A DNA stretch of 64,000 nucleotides, from assembly GCA_904419295.1 (NCBI GenBank), contig CAJFRA010000005.1:3067-67066 (forward strand). The letters run 5' to 3'. Below are positions 46,986 to 57,004 of this stretch, one piece after another. Position numbers and translations under genes: made by a program. Source of the DNA: Candidatus Pseudobutyricicoccus lothianensis (GTDB lineage Bacteria > Bacillota > Clostridia > Oscillospirales > Butyricicoccaceae). The notes beneath the pieces were generated by a model that was not told the origin of the DNA, ran no database searches, and saw nothing but the letters and a program-made list of their open reading frames with translations. Position 1 is the stretch's first letter; every line of letters begins with the position of its first letter.

Positions 46986-48020
46986 ATGGAACAGAAATAC
47001 ATGGATTACCTTGTGGAACAGGCCAAGAACCTGCTGGCCATTCCCAGCCCCACAGGCTACAACCAGGAGATCCAGGCTTACCTGCGGGAAGAGCTGGCCC
47101 GTCTGGGATACCCGGAGACCACTGGCCCCCGGCGCGGCGGCGTATCCTGCCACATCGGCGGCGAGGGAAACCCCATCACCCTGACTGCCCACGCCGATAC
47201 GCTGGGCGCCATGGTGCGCCACATCAAAGACAACGGCTCTTTGATGATCACCCCCATCGGCGGCCTGAACGCCAACAATGTGGAGACCAGCAACGTGGAG
47301 ATCATCACCAAGTTCGACGGCAAATATTCGGGCACCATCCAAGTGGAGAACGCCTCGGTCCATGTGAACCCGGAGGTCAACGCCCCCCGCAGCTTTGACA
47401 CCAACATCGAAGTGCTGATCGATGAAGACGTCCACTGCCCGGAAGACGTGCGCAAGCTGGGCATCGAAGTGGGGGATTTCGTCACCCTGGACCCCCGCAC
47501 GGTGGTGACTTCTTCCGGCTACATCAAAAGCCGCTTTTTGGATGACAAGGTGTGCTGCGCCATCCTGCTGGCCTACGCCAAATATGTAAAAGAAGAAAAT
47601 GTAAAACTGCCCCGGGCCGTCTGGCTCCATTTCAGCGTGTACGAGGAGATCGGCACCGGCGGCGCCACTCTGATCCCCCAAGACGCCCACGACATCGTGG
47701 CGGTGGATATGGGCTGCGTCGGCGAGCTGCAGACCGGCTCCGAGCGCAAAGTGACGCTGTGCGCCAAAGATTCCAAAGGCCCCTACCACTATGAGTTCCT
47801 CAAAGAACTGGCCAAAGTGTGCATCGACCACAAAGTGGATTATGTGGTGGACACCTACTTCCGCTATGGCTCCGATGTGGAAGGCAGCCTGACTGCCGGT
47901 TATGACGCCCGCCACATCACCATGGGCCCCGGCGTATACGCTTCCCACGGCTACGAGCGGACCCACATCAGCGGTCTGGAACAGACCTTTGAGTGCATCC
48001 GCCGGTATTTGGAGCAATAA
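46986..48020 (+). CDS. M42-family metallopeptidase (glutamyl aminopeptidase/endoglucanase type)
   Basis: PSPTGYNQEIQAYLREEL, LTAHADTLGAMVRHIK, SRFLDDKVCCAILLAYAKY, FSVYEEIGTGGA. Confidence 0.92.
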   Translation: MEQKYMDYLVEQAKNLLAIPSPTGYNQEIQAYLREELARLGYPETTGPRRGGVSCHIGGEGNPITLTAHADTLGAMVRHIKDNGSLMITPIGGLNANNVETSNVEIITKFDGKYSGTIQVENASVHVNPEVNAPRSFDTNIEVLIDEDVHCPEDVRKLGIEVGDFVTLDPRTVVTSSGYIKSRFLDDKVCCAILLAYAKYVKEENVKLPRAVWLHFSVYEEIGTGGATLIPQDAHDIVAVDMGCVGELQTGSERKVTLCAKDSKGPYHYEFLKELAKVCIDHKVDYVVDTYFRYGSDVEGSLTAGYDARHITMGPGVYASHGYERTHISGLEQTFECIRRYLEQ

Positions 48021-48180
48021 CGGCGTTTTTTCCAAGGCGGCCCAGCGGCCGCCTTCTTTTTTGGATATGACTGGAACGTGACGAGTTTGTGAACATTTTT
48101 TCGAAAGGGTTGCTCCTTTGCATCAGACATGCTATACTCGTGCAAACTCACGAAAGTTGTAGAAAAAGGAGACGACAGTG

Positions 48181-48948
48181 ATGACACAAACCACCCGCCG
48201 CTTCCCCCTTTCCCTCACATCCTTTGATTTGCGCCTGTTGGCCATGCTCACCATGCTGGCCGACCACGTTGCCAAAACACTGGTGCTGGACTCTAATTTA
48301 ACGGCAGCCTTGGGTTATTTGGGCCGGTTGGCTTTCCCCATTTTTGCTTTTCAGATCGTAGAAGGCTATTTCCATACCCATAGCTTCAAGCAATATTGTA
48401 AACGCCTGCTGGTCTTTGCCTTGCTCTCGGAGATCCCATATAATCTGATAATGGGGCTCAGTTCTCCCATCAACCCCTTCCATCAAAATGTACTGTGGAC
48501 CTTTTTGATCGGCCTGTTGGTCATCCGCGGGCTGGACCGGATACGGGAACGTTTTCCCCAGCCGTTGCTTCAGGTGCTGGGCAGTCTGGCCCTGGTCTTT
48601 GTCGGCTATGGCATTGGCAATTTGGCCATGGTGGATTATTCCGGCCCCGGCGTTCTGCTGGTGGTGACTTTCTATTTGGCCAAGCGCTTTGCCCACGGCC
48701 GGCTCATCCAGCTGGCCGGCATGGTGCTGGTCAATGGTTTCCTTTTGCAGAATTTCCTCGTCTCCATCCCCCTGGGTTCCCAGACCATATCCTTCTCCCT
48801 GCAGGCCCTGGGCATCTTATCCTTGATCCCCATTTGGCTGTACAACGGCCAGCGGGGATACAGCAGCAAAGCCTGGTCCCGCTTCTGCTACTGGTTCTAT
48901 CCAGTCCATATGCTGGTATTGATCGCCTTGTGTGCCATTTTATATTGA
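48181..48948 (+). CDS. TraX-family membrane protein
   Basis: FDLRLLAMLTMLADHVAKTL, YLGRLAFPIFAFQIVEGYFHT, YNGQRG...WSRFCYWFYPVHMLVL. Confidence 0.85.
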   Translation: MTQTTRRFPLSLTSFDLRLLAMLTMLADHVAKTLVLDSNLTAALGYLGRLAFPIFAFQIVEGYFHTHSFKQYCKRLLVFALLSEIPYNLIMGLSSPINPFHQNVLWTFLIGLLVIRGLDRIRERFPQPLLQVLGSLALVFVGYGIGNLAMVDYSGPGVLLVVTFYLAKRFAHGRLIQLAGMVLVNGFLLQNFLVSIPLGSQTISFSLQALGILSLIPIWLYNGQRGYSSKAWSRFCYWFYPVHMLVLIALCAILY

Positions 48949-49005
48949 TCCCACTGCACAGCAAACGCGCCCCCAACAAAGGGGGCGCGTTTGTCGTTTC
49001 TCTGG

Positions 49006-50187
49006 TTATTTGCCGCAGGCTTTGCGCAGTTCATCCACCTTGTCACACTTTTCCCAGGTGAAATCCGGATCTTGTCGGCCAAAATGGCCATAAGCCGCTG
49101 TCTTGCGGAAAATGGGGCGGCGCAGATCCAAATGCCGGATGATGGCGGTGGGGCGCAGGTCGAAGCATTGACGCACCGCTTGTTCGATGGTCTCTACCGG
49201 CACAGTTTCGGTCCCAAAGGTCTCCACCGTTACCGAGACCGGGTGGGCCACGCCGATGGCATAGCTGAGCTGCAATTCGCACTTTTTCGCCAGCCCGGCT
49301 TCCACGATGTTCTTGGCCACATAGCGGGCCATATAGGCGCCGGACCGGTCCACTTTCGTGGGGTCTTTGCCCGAAAAAGCGCCGCCGCCATGGCGCGCGT
49401 AGCCGCCATAGGTGTCCACAATGATCTTGCGGCCGGTCAGCCCGCTGTCAGCCGCAGGGCCGCCGGTGACGAAACGGCCGGTGGGGTTGATGTAGTATTT
49501 GGTGTCGGCATCCAGCAAGTGGGCCGGGATGGCCTGCCGCACCACATGCTCCAGCAGGTCTTGGCGCAGGGTCTCCATCTCCACTTCGGGGCCGTGCTGG
49601 GTGGAAAGCACCACCGCATCCACCCGGGCGGGCATGCCGTCGTGGTATTCCACAGTCACCTGGGCCTTGCCATCGGGGCGCAGATAGGGGAGCAGGCCTT
49701 CCTTGCGCACCTGGGACAGCCGGTAGCACAGCTTGTGGGCCAGCACGATGGGCATGGGCATCCGCTCCGGTGTTTCATCGCAGGCAAAGCCGAACATCAT
49801 GCCCTGGTCCCCGGCGCCGTTGTCTTCTTCCGTGGCCCCCTGGCCTTTGGCTTCCAAAGAGCGGTCCACGCCCATGGCGATGTCGCCGGATTGCTCATCG
49901 ATGGAAGTGACCACGGCACAGGTGTCGCAGTCAAAGCCATATTTGGCCCGGTCATACCCGATCTCCCGCACCACCTGGCGGGCGATCTTGGGAATATCCA
50001 CATAACAGCTTGTGGTGATCTCGCCCATCACGTTCACCATGCCGGTGGTGCAGGTGGTCTCACAGGCCACGCGGGCCGTGGGGTCTTGGGCGATGATGGC
50101 GTCCAGCACCGCATCCGAGATCTGGTCGCAGATCTTATCGGGATGCCCTTCGGTGACGGACTCCGATGTAAACAATCTTCTTTCCAT
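49006..50187 (-). CDS. metK: S-adenosylmethionine synthetase
   Basis: [63 protein letters not shown]. Confidence 0.98.
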   Translation of the reverse strand: MERRLFTSESVTEGHPDKICDQISDAVLDAIIAQDPTARVACETTCTTGMVNVMGEITTSCYVDIPKIARQVVREIGYDRAKYGFDCDTCAVVTSIDEQSGDIAMGVDRSLEAKGQGATEEDNGAGDQGMMFGFACDETPERMPMPIVLAHKLCYRLSQVRKEGLLPYLRPDGKAQVTVEYHDGMPARVDAVVLSTQHGPEVEMETLRQDLLEHVVRQAIPAHLLDADTKYYINPTGRFVTGGPAADSGLTGRKIIVDTYGGYARHGGGAFSGKDPTKVDRSGAYMARYVAKNIVEAGLAKKCELQLSYAIGVAHPVSVTVETFGTETVPVETIEQAVRQCFDLRPTAIIRHLDLRRPIFRKTAAYGHFGRQDPDFTWEKCDKVDELRKACGK

Positions 50188-50245
50188 AATCCATTCCTTT
50201 CTGTCTGTTGCCTGTGGCCAGCACAGGCGCTCATTCCGCGGGCGT

Positions 50246-50278
50246 AAAAAAGCGCCCCGCCAGACGGCGGAGCGTTGG
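50246..50278 (-). terminator. Intrinsic terminator of the SAM riboswitch
   Basis: CGCTCCGCC-gtct-GGCGGGGCGcttttttac on the minus strand, between riboswitch and metK. Confidence 0.85.
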
Positions 50279-50288
50279 TTTTTGAGCA

Positions 50289-50387
50289 CCCTCATCTTTC
50301 GATACACTACCGCCGGATTTGGCACCTTGCAGATCGCAGGTTGCCGGGCTTCATCGGGCCGTTCCCTCCGCCACTCTTGATAAGGCT
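50289..50387 (-). promoter_or_regulatory. SAM-I (S-box) riboswitch
   Basis: Minus strand CTTATCAAGAGTGGCGGAGGGAACGGCCCGATGAAGCCCGGCAACC...GGTGCCAAATCCGGC...GAAAGATGAG matches the S-box core; upstream of metK. Confidence 0.96.
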
Positions 50388-50429
50388 ATGAAGTTTTCCT
50401 TGTCTAGTATAGCAGTTTTTCCCCATTTG

Positions 50430-50999
50430 TCAACGGTTTTCTCGCTCCTTCGGCAAGGCGGCGGGAAAGCCCTGCCATTGGGTCCCCTTTGCCCAATCCA
50501 GGGCTGCCCCTTCCAGTTCTTTCATAAACGCCTCTTTGCCATCGCAATAGCCGTCGATGTCATAGGGGAATTTTTCCGCCAGGGCCTGTTTCAGGACCCC
50601 GTACTGCCGGGCTTTTTCCGGGTGGGCCCGCAGGTAATCCCGCACAGCCAAATGCCGTTGGATGGCGCCGGTGTCCGATTGTGCAAACACATGGATCTGG
50701 TGGGTCCGTTCATCCCCGCCTTTGCGCAGGTACCGCCTGCCGGGAATGCCAAACTCGCCCAGGTATTCATAACCGATCTGTTCAAAACCCGGCCGCGCTG
50801 CATCCACTTGCCCTAAGTCCAGCACCACCGGCATGATATCGATGATCGGCTTTGCCGGCAATCCGGGCACCGCGGTGCTGCCGATGTGGTACAGGGCTAC
50901 GCAGTTTGCTCCCAGGATCTTACGGATGCATTGTGCCTCTTTTTCAAACATGGCCGGCCAATCCGGCGAATATGGTGATACCACGATGTGCTGAGGCAT
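50430..50999 (-). CDS. GrpB-family protein (copy 2)
   Basis: IVVSPYSPDWPAMFEKEAQCIRKILGANCVALYHIGSTAVPGLPAKPIIDIMPVV. Confidence 0.9.
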   Translation of the reverse strand: MPQHIVVSPYSPDWPAMFEKEAQCIRKILGANCVALYHIGSTAVPGLPAKPIIDIMPVVLDLGQVDAARPGFEQIGYEYLGEFGIPGRRYLRKGGDERTHQIHVFAQSDTGAIQRHLAVRDYLRAHPEKARQYGVLKQALAEKFPYDIDGYCDGKEAFMKELEGAALDWAKGTQWQGFPAALPKERENR

Positions 51000-51028
51000 T
51001 CTTTTCCCTCCTCTTTTCTTCCCATGTG

Positions 51029-51469
51029 TCACGCATTGCAAAAGACATCCCTTTGCCAGACCATGGTGTATTCTGTCTCTCCGGTGCCTTCTTCCACCGC
51101 CTCCGCCGTGACCGTGAACCCTTCCCGCTGGTAAAAGGCCACAGCGCCCCGGTTTTTCCGGTATACGTGCAGGGTGATGGACGGATGCCCTTGCCGGATG
51201 CGGCCCAGCAGCTGTTTTCCGATGCCTTGGGAGCGGGCGCATTTCGCCACAAAGATCCCGGCCAGGTAATCCCCTTGCAGCCCGGCAAAGCCCTGCACGA
51301 CTCCATCCCGCTCGCAAACGAATACTTCCGCCTGCTGCAGCTGCTCTTCCACCATGGGGGCGTTGGCCTCCCAGTATGTGGCCGGCACAAAGCTGTGCGC
51401 CTCCCGGTTGCCTGCCAGCCAGATCTCCATGACCCGTTTGAGATCGCGGGCCTCCATGTTCCGCACCAT
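51029..51469 (-). CDS. GNAT-family N-acetyltransferase
   Basis: LAGIFVAKCARSQGIGKQLLGRIRQGHPSITLHVYRKNRGAVAFYQREGF. Confidence 0.9.
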   Translation of the reverse strand: MVRNMEARDLKRVMEIWLAGNREAHSFVPATYWEANAPMVEEQLQQAEVFVCERDGVVQGFAGLQGDYLAGIFVAKCARSQGIGKQLLGRIRQGHPSITLHVYRKNRGAVAFYQREGFTVTAEAVEEGTGETEYTMVWQRDVFCNA

Positions 51470-51736
51470 GCCTGTTCCTCCTCTGCCTTTTTGCCGCCGT
51501 CCGAAAAACCGGCTTTTTGCATCTCTGCTTGAACACATGACTTCTCTGGAGCTATTGTACCACAGATCGGGGATGTTCAGGTACCAAACGTGTACTTTTC
51601 GTAAATTTTGCCGGCCCGCACTCGACGGTGGCCGGAAAGACGTATATAATAAGAAATAGTCTAGCATTTTAGTATGGATTAGCCATCCAACCAAACGGCC
51701 GCGTTTGCCGGCCATTGTTCAAAGGAGAACGATTCA

Positions 51737-53584
51737 ATGAACCCAACTTCCCCCAACAACGGAAAAAACCCAAAGCGGCTCAAGCGTTCTTTGTTGGTCT
51801 ATTATCTGGGGCTTTTGCTCATTGTCATCTTCATCAATGTGCTGCTCTCCCCCAGCCCCCGGCAGATCGATTACAGCGATTTCATCGACCTGCTGGACCA
51901 AGGAAAGATCGACGTAGTGCAGCTGCAAGGCGATGAGATCGCCATCAAACTGAAAGATTCGGAGGGCTCCCGTTCCCAGGTATACACCACGATCAACGTA
52001 GGTGACCCGGAGCTGACCCAGCGCCTGCTGGATGCCAAAGTCCGCTTCGGCGCTGTGACGGAAAGCGGCCTGTCCTCCCTGCTGTCCATGCTGCTGTACA
52101 TGGTGCTCCCCTTTGCCATCATGGCCCTGCTGGGCACGCTGATGTTCCGTTCCATCTCCAAAAAAATGGGCGGCCCCGGCGCCATGACCTTTGGCAAGAG
52201 CAATGCCAAAGTTTATGTGGAGGCCCAGACCGGCAAGACCTTTGCCGATGTGGCCGGGCAGGACGAAGCCAAAGAGGCGCTGACCGAACTGGTGGATTTC
52301 CTCCACGAGCCGGCGCGCTACAGCCGCATCGGCGCACAGCTGCCCAAAGGCGCCCTGTTGGTGGGCCCGCCGGGCACCGGCAAAACGCTGCTGGCCAAAG
52401 CGGTGGCCGGTGAAGCGGGCGTCCCCTTCTTTTCCATCTCCGGTTCCGAATTTGTGGAGATGTTCGTGGGCATGGGCGCAGCCCGGGTCCGCGACCTGTT
52501 TAAACAGGCGGCGGAAAAAGCCCCTTGCATCGTCTTCATCGATGAGATCGACACCATCGGGAAAAGGAGAGATTCCTCGCTGGGCGGCAACGACGAGCGG
52601 GAGCAGACGCTGAACCAGCTGCTTTCTGAAATGGACGGTTTCGACGGCAGCAAGGGCGTCATCATCCTGGCGGCCACCAACCGGCCGGAGACCCTGGACC
52701 CGGCGCTGCTGCGCCCCGGCCGGTTCGACCGGCGCATCCCGGTGGAACTGCCCGATCTGAACGGCCGCGTGGCCATTTTGAAAGTCCATGCCAAAGATGT
52801 GCATGTGGCCAGCGGTGTGGATTGGAACGTGATCGCCCGGGCCACTGCCGGCGCTTCGGGGGCGGAGCTGGCAAACATCATCAACGAAGGCGCCCTGCGG
52901 GCGGTGCGCTGCGGGCGTGACACCGTGGAACAGCAGGATTTTGAAGAGGCCGTGGAGACCGTGATCGCCGGTTACCAGCGCAAAGACGCCGCCATCAACG
53001 AACACGAGAAACAAGTGGTGGCCTACCACGAGATCGGCCACGCCCTGGTGGCAGCCAAGCAAAAAGACAGCGCCCCGGTGCACAAGATCACCATCGTGCC
53101 CCGCACTTCCGGCGCTCTGGGCTATACCATGCAGGTGGATGAACAGGAGCGCAAGCTGATGACCAAGGAGGAAGCCCTGGCCAAAGTGGCTACGCTGACC
53201 GGCGGCCGGGCGGCGGAAGAATTGATCTTCGGCACAGGTTCTTCCGGCGCTTCCAACGACATCGAACAGGCCACCAAGATCGCCCGCACGATGATCACCC
53301 GGTTTGGCATGAGCAATACCTTTGACATGATGGCACTGGAGACCGTGACAAACCAATATCTGGGCGGCGATACCTCTCTGATCTGTTCTGCGGAGACTGC
53401 CGCCAAAGTGGATGCGGAAGTCTTGCAGATCATCAAATCCTGCCATGCCCGGGCTTCGGAGATCCTGAGCGAAAACATCGACAAGCTGCACCAGCTGGCC
53501 GCTTATCTGCTGGAGAAAGAAACCATCACCGGCGATGAATTTATGGCCATTTTAAACGATGCCGGACAGCCCCAGCAGGCGTGA
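51737..53584 (+). CDS. ftsH: ATP-dependent zinc metalloprotease FtsH
   Basis: [46 protein letters not shown], Walker [39 protein letters not shown], zinc motif HEIGH. Confidence 0.95.
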   Translation: MNPTSPNNGKNPKRLKRSLLVYYLGLLLIVIFINVLLSPSPRQIDYSDFIDLLDQGKIDVVQLQGDEIAIKLKDSEGSRSQVYTTINVGDPELTQRLLDAKVRFGAVTESGLSSLLSMLLYMVLPFAIMALLGTLMFRSISKKMGGPGAMTFGKSNAKVYVEAQTGKTFADVAGQDEAKEALTELVDFLHEPARYSRIGAQLPKGALLVGPPGTGKTLLAKAVAGEAGVPFFSISGSEFVEMFVGMGAARVRDLFKQAAEKAPCIVFIDEIDTIGKRRDSSLGGNDEREQTLNQLLSEMDGFDGSKGVIILAATNRPETLDPALLRPGRFDRRIPVELPDLNGRVAILKVHAKDVHVASGVDWNVIARATAGASGAELANIINEGALRAVRCGRDTVEQQDFEEAVETVIAGYQRKDAAINEHEKQVVAYHEIGHALVAAKQKDSAPVHKITIVPRTSGALGYTMQVDEQERKLMTKEEALAKVATLTGGRAAEELIFGTGSSGASNDIEQATKIARTMITRFGMSNTFDMMALETVTNQYLGGDTSLICSAETAAKVDAEVLQIIKSCHARASEILSENIDKLHQLAAYLLEKETITGDEFMAILNDAGQPQQA

Positions 53585-53627
53585 CCGGCTGCCCCACACA
53601 GCCCGCTGGTTCGCCTGTGCCAAGGGA

Positions 53628-53671
53628 TCGATCAGAAAAGGGACGCCATTGGCGTCCCTTTTCTGATCGAC
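53628..53671. terminator. Bidirectional terminator, near-perfect 20-bp arms
   Basis: CGATCAGAAAAGGGACGCC-att-GGCGTCCCTTTTCTGATCG between convergent genes. Confidence 0.8.
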
Positions 53672-54640
53672 TAAATCTCCAGCGGAAAGGTGTAAACGCT
53701 CGCCCCTTCTGGGTGCCACGGCGTTTCAAGCAGGACCGTCACCTGTTGCACCCCGTTTTGCTGCAAATATTGCACATGCGGCTGTTCCGCTGTCAGCTGC
53801 CGGTACAGCGATTCGGCCCGGCCGCCCAGGCTGTTTTGGAATGCCTCCACATCCCCTGCATAGTCCACCTCATAGATCGGGATCTCTGCATAGAGGTCGC
53901 CTTCGGACGGCCGCAGCCCAAAGCGCCGCAGCGTCACGTTGCCATGGGGGCTGAAACGTTCGCTGCTGAACTCCTCTGCATTCCACTGCTGCACCCACCC
54001 GTAAGCCGCCGCTTGCAGGGCTTGCTCTTCCTCCGGCAGGCACGGCGCCATGGCTCCATTGTCTCTCCCTACGCCTATGCTCCCCCCGTACACTTCTACG
54101 CCGTCAGCGCTGCGGCGGCAGGCGAGTTGGACGGTGTGCAGGGTAAACATCCCATAAGGGGTGCCGCGCGCCGCCTGGGCCACTTGATCCAGAAGCAGGG
54201 ATTGGAGCTCCAGGCCGGTGGTATCCCCCTTTTCCCGGCTGTATTGGATCTCCACTTGGGCGGTCCGGTTGGCATACAGCCGCTCTCCCGTCTGTTCGTC
54301 CATCATCAAGGGGTCGGGCAGCCAGCTCCACAAACACCGCCTCTACATCCAGCCATTCCTGTTTTTCGGCCCAATCTTTCACAGAGTTTTCAACGGCCTG
54401 CTGCACTTCCTCTTCTGTGGCCTCATCCAACAGGGCCTGCAGCTGCTCATATAGCGCCGCTTTCTCTTCTTCCTCTGCGTCTTGTGTCCATTCCATCCAT
54501 TCTTCCATGGTGGGAACTGCATCCAGCGAATTGACAGCATTTTCAGCGTTCTGGTTTCCTTTTTCCTGGTTTGTAACATTACATCCGGCCAAGATTATCA
54601 TGAACGAGAATAAAAGAATAGGCCATATCACTTTTTTCAT
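53671..54640 (-). pseudogene. Lipoprotein gene split by an apparent frameshift near 54320-54336
   Basis: Upstream frame MKKVIWPILLFSFMIILAGCN...EWLDVEAV; downstream frame LWSWLPDPLMMDEQTGERLYANRTAQVEIQ...YTFPLEI. Confidence 0.7.
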
Positions 54641-54851
54641 TTTGATCCCTCCACAAAAAGATACAAAAATCGCCGGATCAATTTCTGTTATTATAGTAAC
54701 ATAGAACAAATAGAATGTAAATGCTCGCTATTTTAATATATTTTCCATGGCCGCAGCCCGTCGGCCGTGGATCGCAGCGGCAATGGAAAAGGAGGAACGC
54801 TCTTTGTTCTCTTCACTGCTGCACTCGATCGCATATGCACCCGGAACAAGC

Positions 54852-54886
54852 AAAAAAGTCCAGCAGATGCTGGACTTTTTCCATGG
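54852..54886. terminator. Terminator-like hairpin
   Basis: AAAAAAGTCCAGCA-ga-TGCTGGACTTTTTCC. Confidence 0.7.
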
Positions 54887-54906
54887 CTGGATTTTTCAAT
54901 TCGATC

Positions 54907-55305
54907 CTATTTGCCGCAATGGCCGCCGCAGTGGTGGTCCCCGTGATGGCCGCAATGGTGGTGCTCTTCGCCGTGGTGGTCGCAGGTGGCGTCGTCCACG
55001 CTTTGCAGCGTGCCCTGGGCCAGCGCCTGGGCTGCATCGTCTGCCGGACCGGTGACCCCTGCATACAGCTGGATACCGGCCTGCCGCAGCGCTTCCCGCG
55101 CGCCGCCTCCGATGCCGCCGCAGATCAGGGCATCCACTCCGGCCTGCTGCAGCAGCTGGGCCAGGGCGCTATGGCCGCTGCCGCCTGCATCCAAGATCTC
55201 CCCAGGCCCTGCCTGCTGCCCCTGGATCTCATATACCTTGAACTGCTTGGAATGGCCAAAATGCTGGAATACTTGACCGTTTTCGTATGTGACTGCCACT
55301 TTCAT
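54907..55305 (-). CDS. NifX/NifB-type (dinitrogenase FeMo-cofactor family) protein with His/Cys-rich tail
   Basis: MKVAVTYENGQVFQHFGHSKQFKVYEI...DALICGGIGGGAREAL; tail CDHHGEEHHHCGHHGDHHCGGHCGK. Confidence 0.88.
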   Translation of the reverse strand: MKVAVTYENGQVFQHFGHSKQFKVYEIQGQQAGPGEILDAGGSGHSALAQLLQQAGVDALICGGIGGGAREALRQAGIQLYAGVTGPADDAAQALAQGTLQSVDDATCDHHGEEHHHCGHHGDHHCGGHCGK

Positions 55306-55332
55306 CTGTCTGTTCCTCCTATAAAAAATCGT

Positions 55333-56268
55333 CTATTCCCATGCTTCCAGGGCGGTGCCGATCAGCCGCATCCCATTGAGGTATGTGACGTCGCCCCCCT
55401 GGTCGTATTTGTCAAAATCCACGCAAAAGCAGGCAAAGGCGGCCACCTTGCCGGTCTTCATCACGGAAGCGATATTCCGTGTCACGGTTTCCATGGTGTG
55501 CCCGCCCGACTCTTGCCGGAAATAAGCCGGGATATACCGGCTTTGCAAAATATCCACGTCCACCATCAAAAAGATGGCGTCCACCCGCTGCGCCAGCTGC
55601 TCCACTTTTTCATCCCATTGCTCTGCACAGGCAAATGCTTGGGGCGCGGCCCGCACGATGCCTGCTCTTTGCAGGTTCTCCAACCCTTCCGGCCCACTGC
55701 AATGGCCGTCGCCCACTAAAATCGTCTCGCCGCTGCAGGGCCGTTCCAGCAGGCAGGCTTCTTTGCGCCACTTCTCCATGGTCTGGCCTGCGATGACCGA
55801 CAGGGGAAACGAGACGAACCGCAGGTCGGTCCGCTGGGTCTGCTCCACGATCAGGTTGTCGCAGTGGGCATCCATCCACACCACACCCACTGTTTTCTCA
55901 GGGCCCAGGGCCCGCTGTAAACCGCCTAGGATCGCCGGCGCAAAGGCACAATAGCCCGAAGACACCAGGATCTTTTTGCCCTCCCGTGCCGCGCGCTCGC
56001 AGGCCTTTGCAAACCCCAGGGGGACAGACTGCCAAAGCTCCAACTCAGGTGTTTCGTCTCCGGTGATCTCTTCAATGGTATAAGGGCAGCCCATTTTCCC
56101 GTATACACCGCACAACCGGTAATCTTCCACTGACCGGCGGCCGGAAAAAGTCACCTTTTCCGCTGTAACACGGCTGTGGTCCGCCGGGTCCAGCCGCCAT
56201 GCTCCATAGCAATAAGGGTATTCCAGCACTTGCAGCCGGCTCGAGATTCCGCACGGCTCTTTTGGCAT
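55333..56268 (-). CDS. Arginase/ureohydrolase-fold protein, non-canonical
   Basis: VVWMDAHCDN and MVDVDILQSRYIPAY match ureohydrolase metal motifs; the canonical GGDHS-type first motif is absent (SSGYCAFAPAILGGLQ). Confidence 0.75.
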   Translation of the reverse strand: MPKEPCGISSRLQVLEYPYCYGAWRLDPADHSRVTAEKVTFSGRRSVEDYRLCGVYGKMGCPYTIEEITGDETPELELWQSVPLGFAKACERAAREGKKILVSSGYCAFAPAILGGLQRALGPEKTVGVVWMDAHCDNLIVEQTQRTDLRFVSFPLSVIAGQTMEKWRKEACLLERPCSGETILVGDGHCSGPEGLENLQRAGIVRAAPQAFACAEQWDEKVEQLAQRVDAIFLMVDVDILQSRYIPAYFRQESGGHTMETVTRNIASVMKTGKVAAFACFCVDFDKYDQGGDVTYLNGMRLIGTALEAWE

Positions 56269-56273
56269 CGGCT

Positions 56274-56633
56274 CTATTCCTCCCCCCTGTGGGCTGCCGC
56301 TTTTTTCGGGCAGCCCCCTCCTTTGCCGCACCCATGGGCGACCATGGGGCACAGCCTATAGTTCCCGCCCTCGATGGAAAGGCTGCGGCCTTCCACCAAA
56401 AAGGCGGCCAGTTTGCGCCGCGCGCTCTCGTAGATGCCTGTCACCGTAGGGCGGGAGACCCCCATTTGCCTGGCGCATTCCTCTTGGGTATACCCCAAAT
56501 GATCCATCAGGCGTATAGTCTCATATTCATCCACGGTCATACAGATCTGCCCATCGGCCCGGCCCCCTTGGGGGATGAACTGCCGGCACCGGGGCATCTT
56601 GCAGACGCGGCGGCATTTTTTCGGCCTGGGCAT
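56274..56633 (-). CDS. DUF134-family HTH protein
   Basis: MPRPKKCRRVCKMP..., MTVDEYETIRLMDHLGYTQEECARQMGVSRPTVTGIYESARRKLA. Confidence 0.92.
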   Translation of the reverse strand: MPRPKKCRRVCKMPRCRQFIPQGGRADGQICMTVDEYETIRLMDHLGYTQEECARQMGVSRPTVTGIYESARRKLAAFLVEGRSLSIEGGNYRLCPMVAHGCGKGGGCPKKAAAHRGEE

Positions 56634-56900
56634 GGCCCCACGCCTCCTTTTTTGACTTATGTCAATAATATTATAACACCCATGGCTCCGGTTTTCAAAC
56701 GCTTTCTTTCCCTTCTTTGGCCATTGGTCATGTTTTTTGAGGGCCCACGGTATAATATTGGAGACCTTTTCCTTCATCGTCCGCTTATTTTTCGGCTTGC
56801 TTCCCTTTTTTACAAAATATTTTGATTTCACGATCCTCGCATTTTGTTTTTATGCCAAATCTTTGGTCATTTTTCAGTGGGTTTCTGGCATCCTCATCCA

Positions 56901-56930
56901 TTGACGGGATCCGTCCATTTCTCCTATAAT
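56901..56930 (+). promoter_or_regulatory. Sigma-A-type promoter upstream of the hydrogenase operon
   Basis: TTGACG, 18-nt spacer, TATAAT. Confidence 0.65.
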
Positions 56931-57004
56931 AAGGCTAAAAAGACCTCATTTTCTCTGGAGGATCGTGGAACGCGGCCGTGTGCCGCACAAGGAGGACTGT
57001 TTCT

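Noticed and set aside
48181-48948. TraX-family gene as evidence of a conjugative element
   Set aside because: TraX-like membrane proteins are common chromosomal genes in Firmicutes; no other conjugation genes are present.
54852-55064. Repetitive GGTGGT/CATCAC-type tract as a possible tandem repeat or CRISPR-like element
   Set aside because: It simply encodes the His/Cys-rich tail of the NifX-like protein; no regular repeat-spacer unit.
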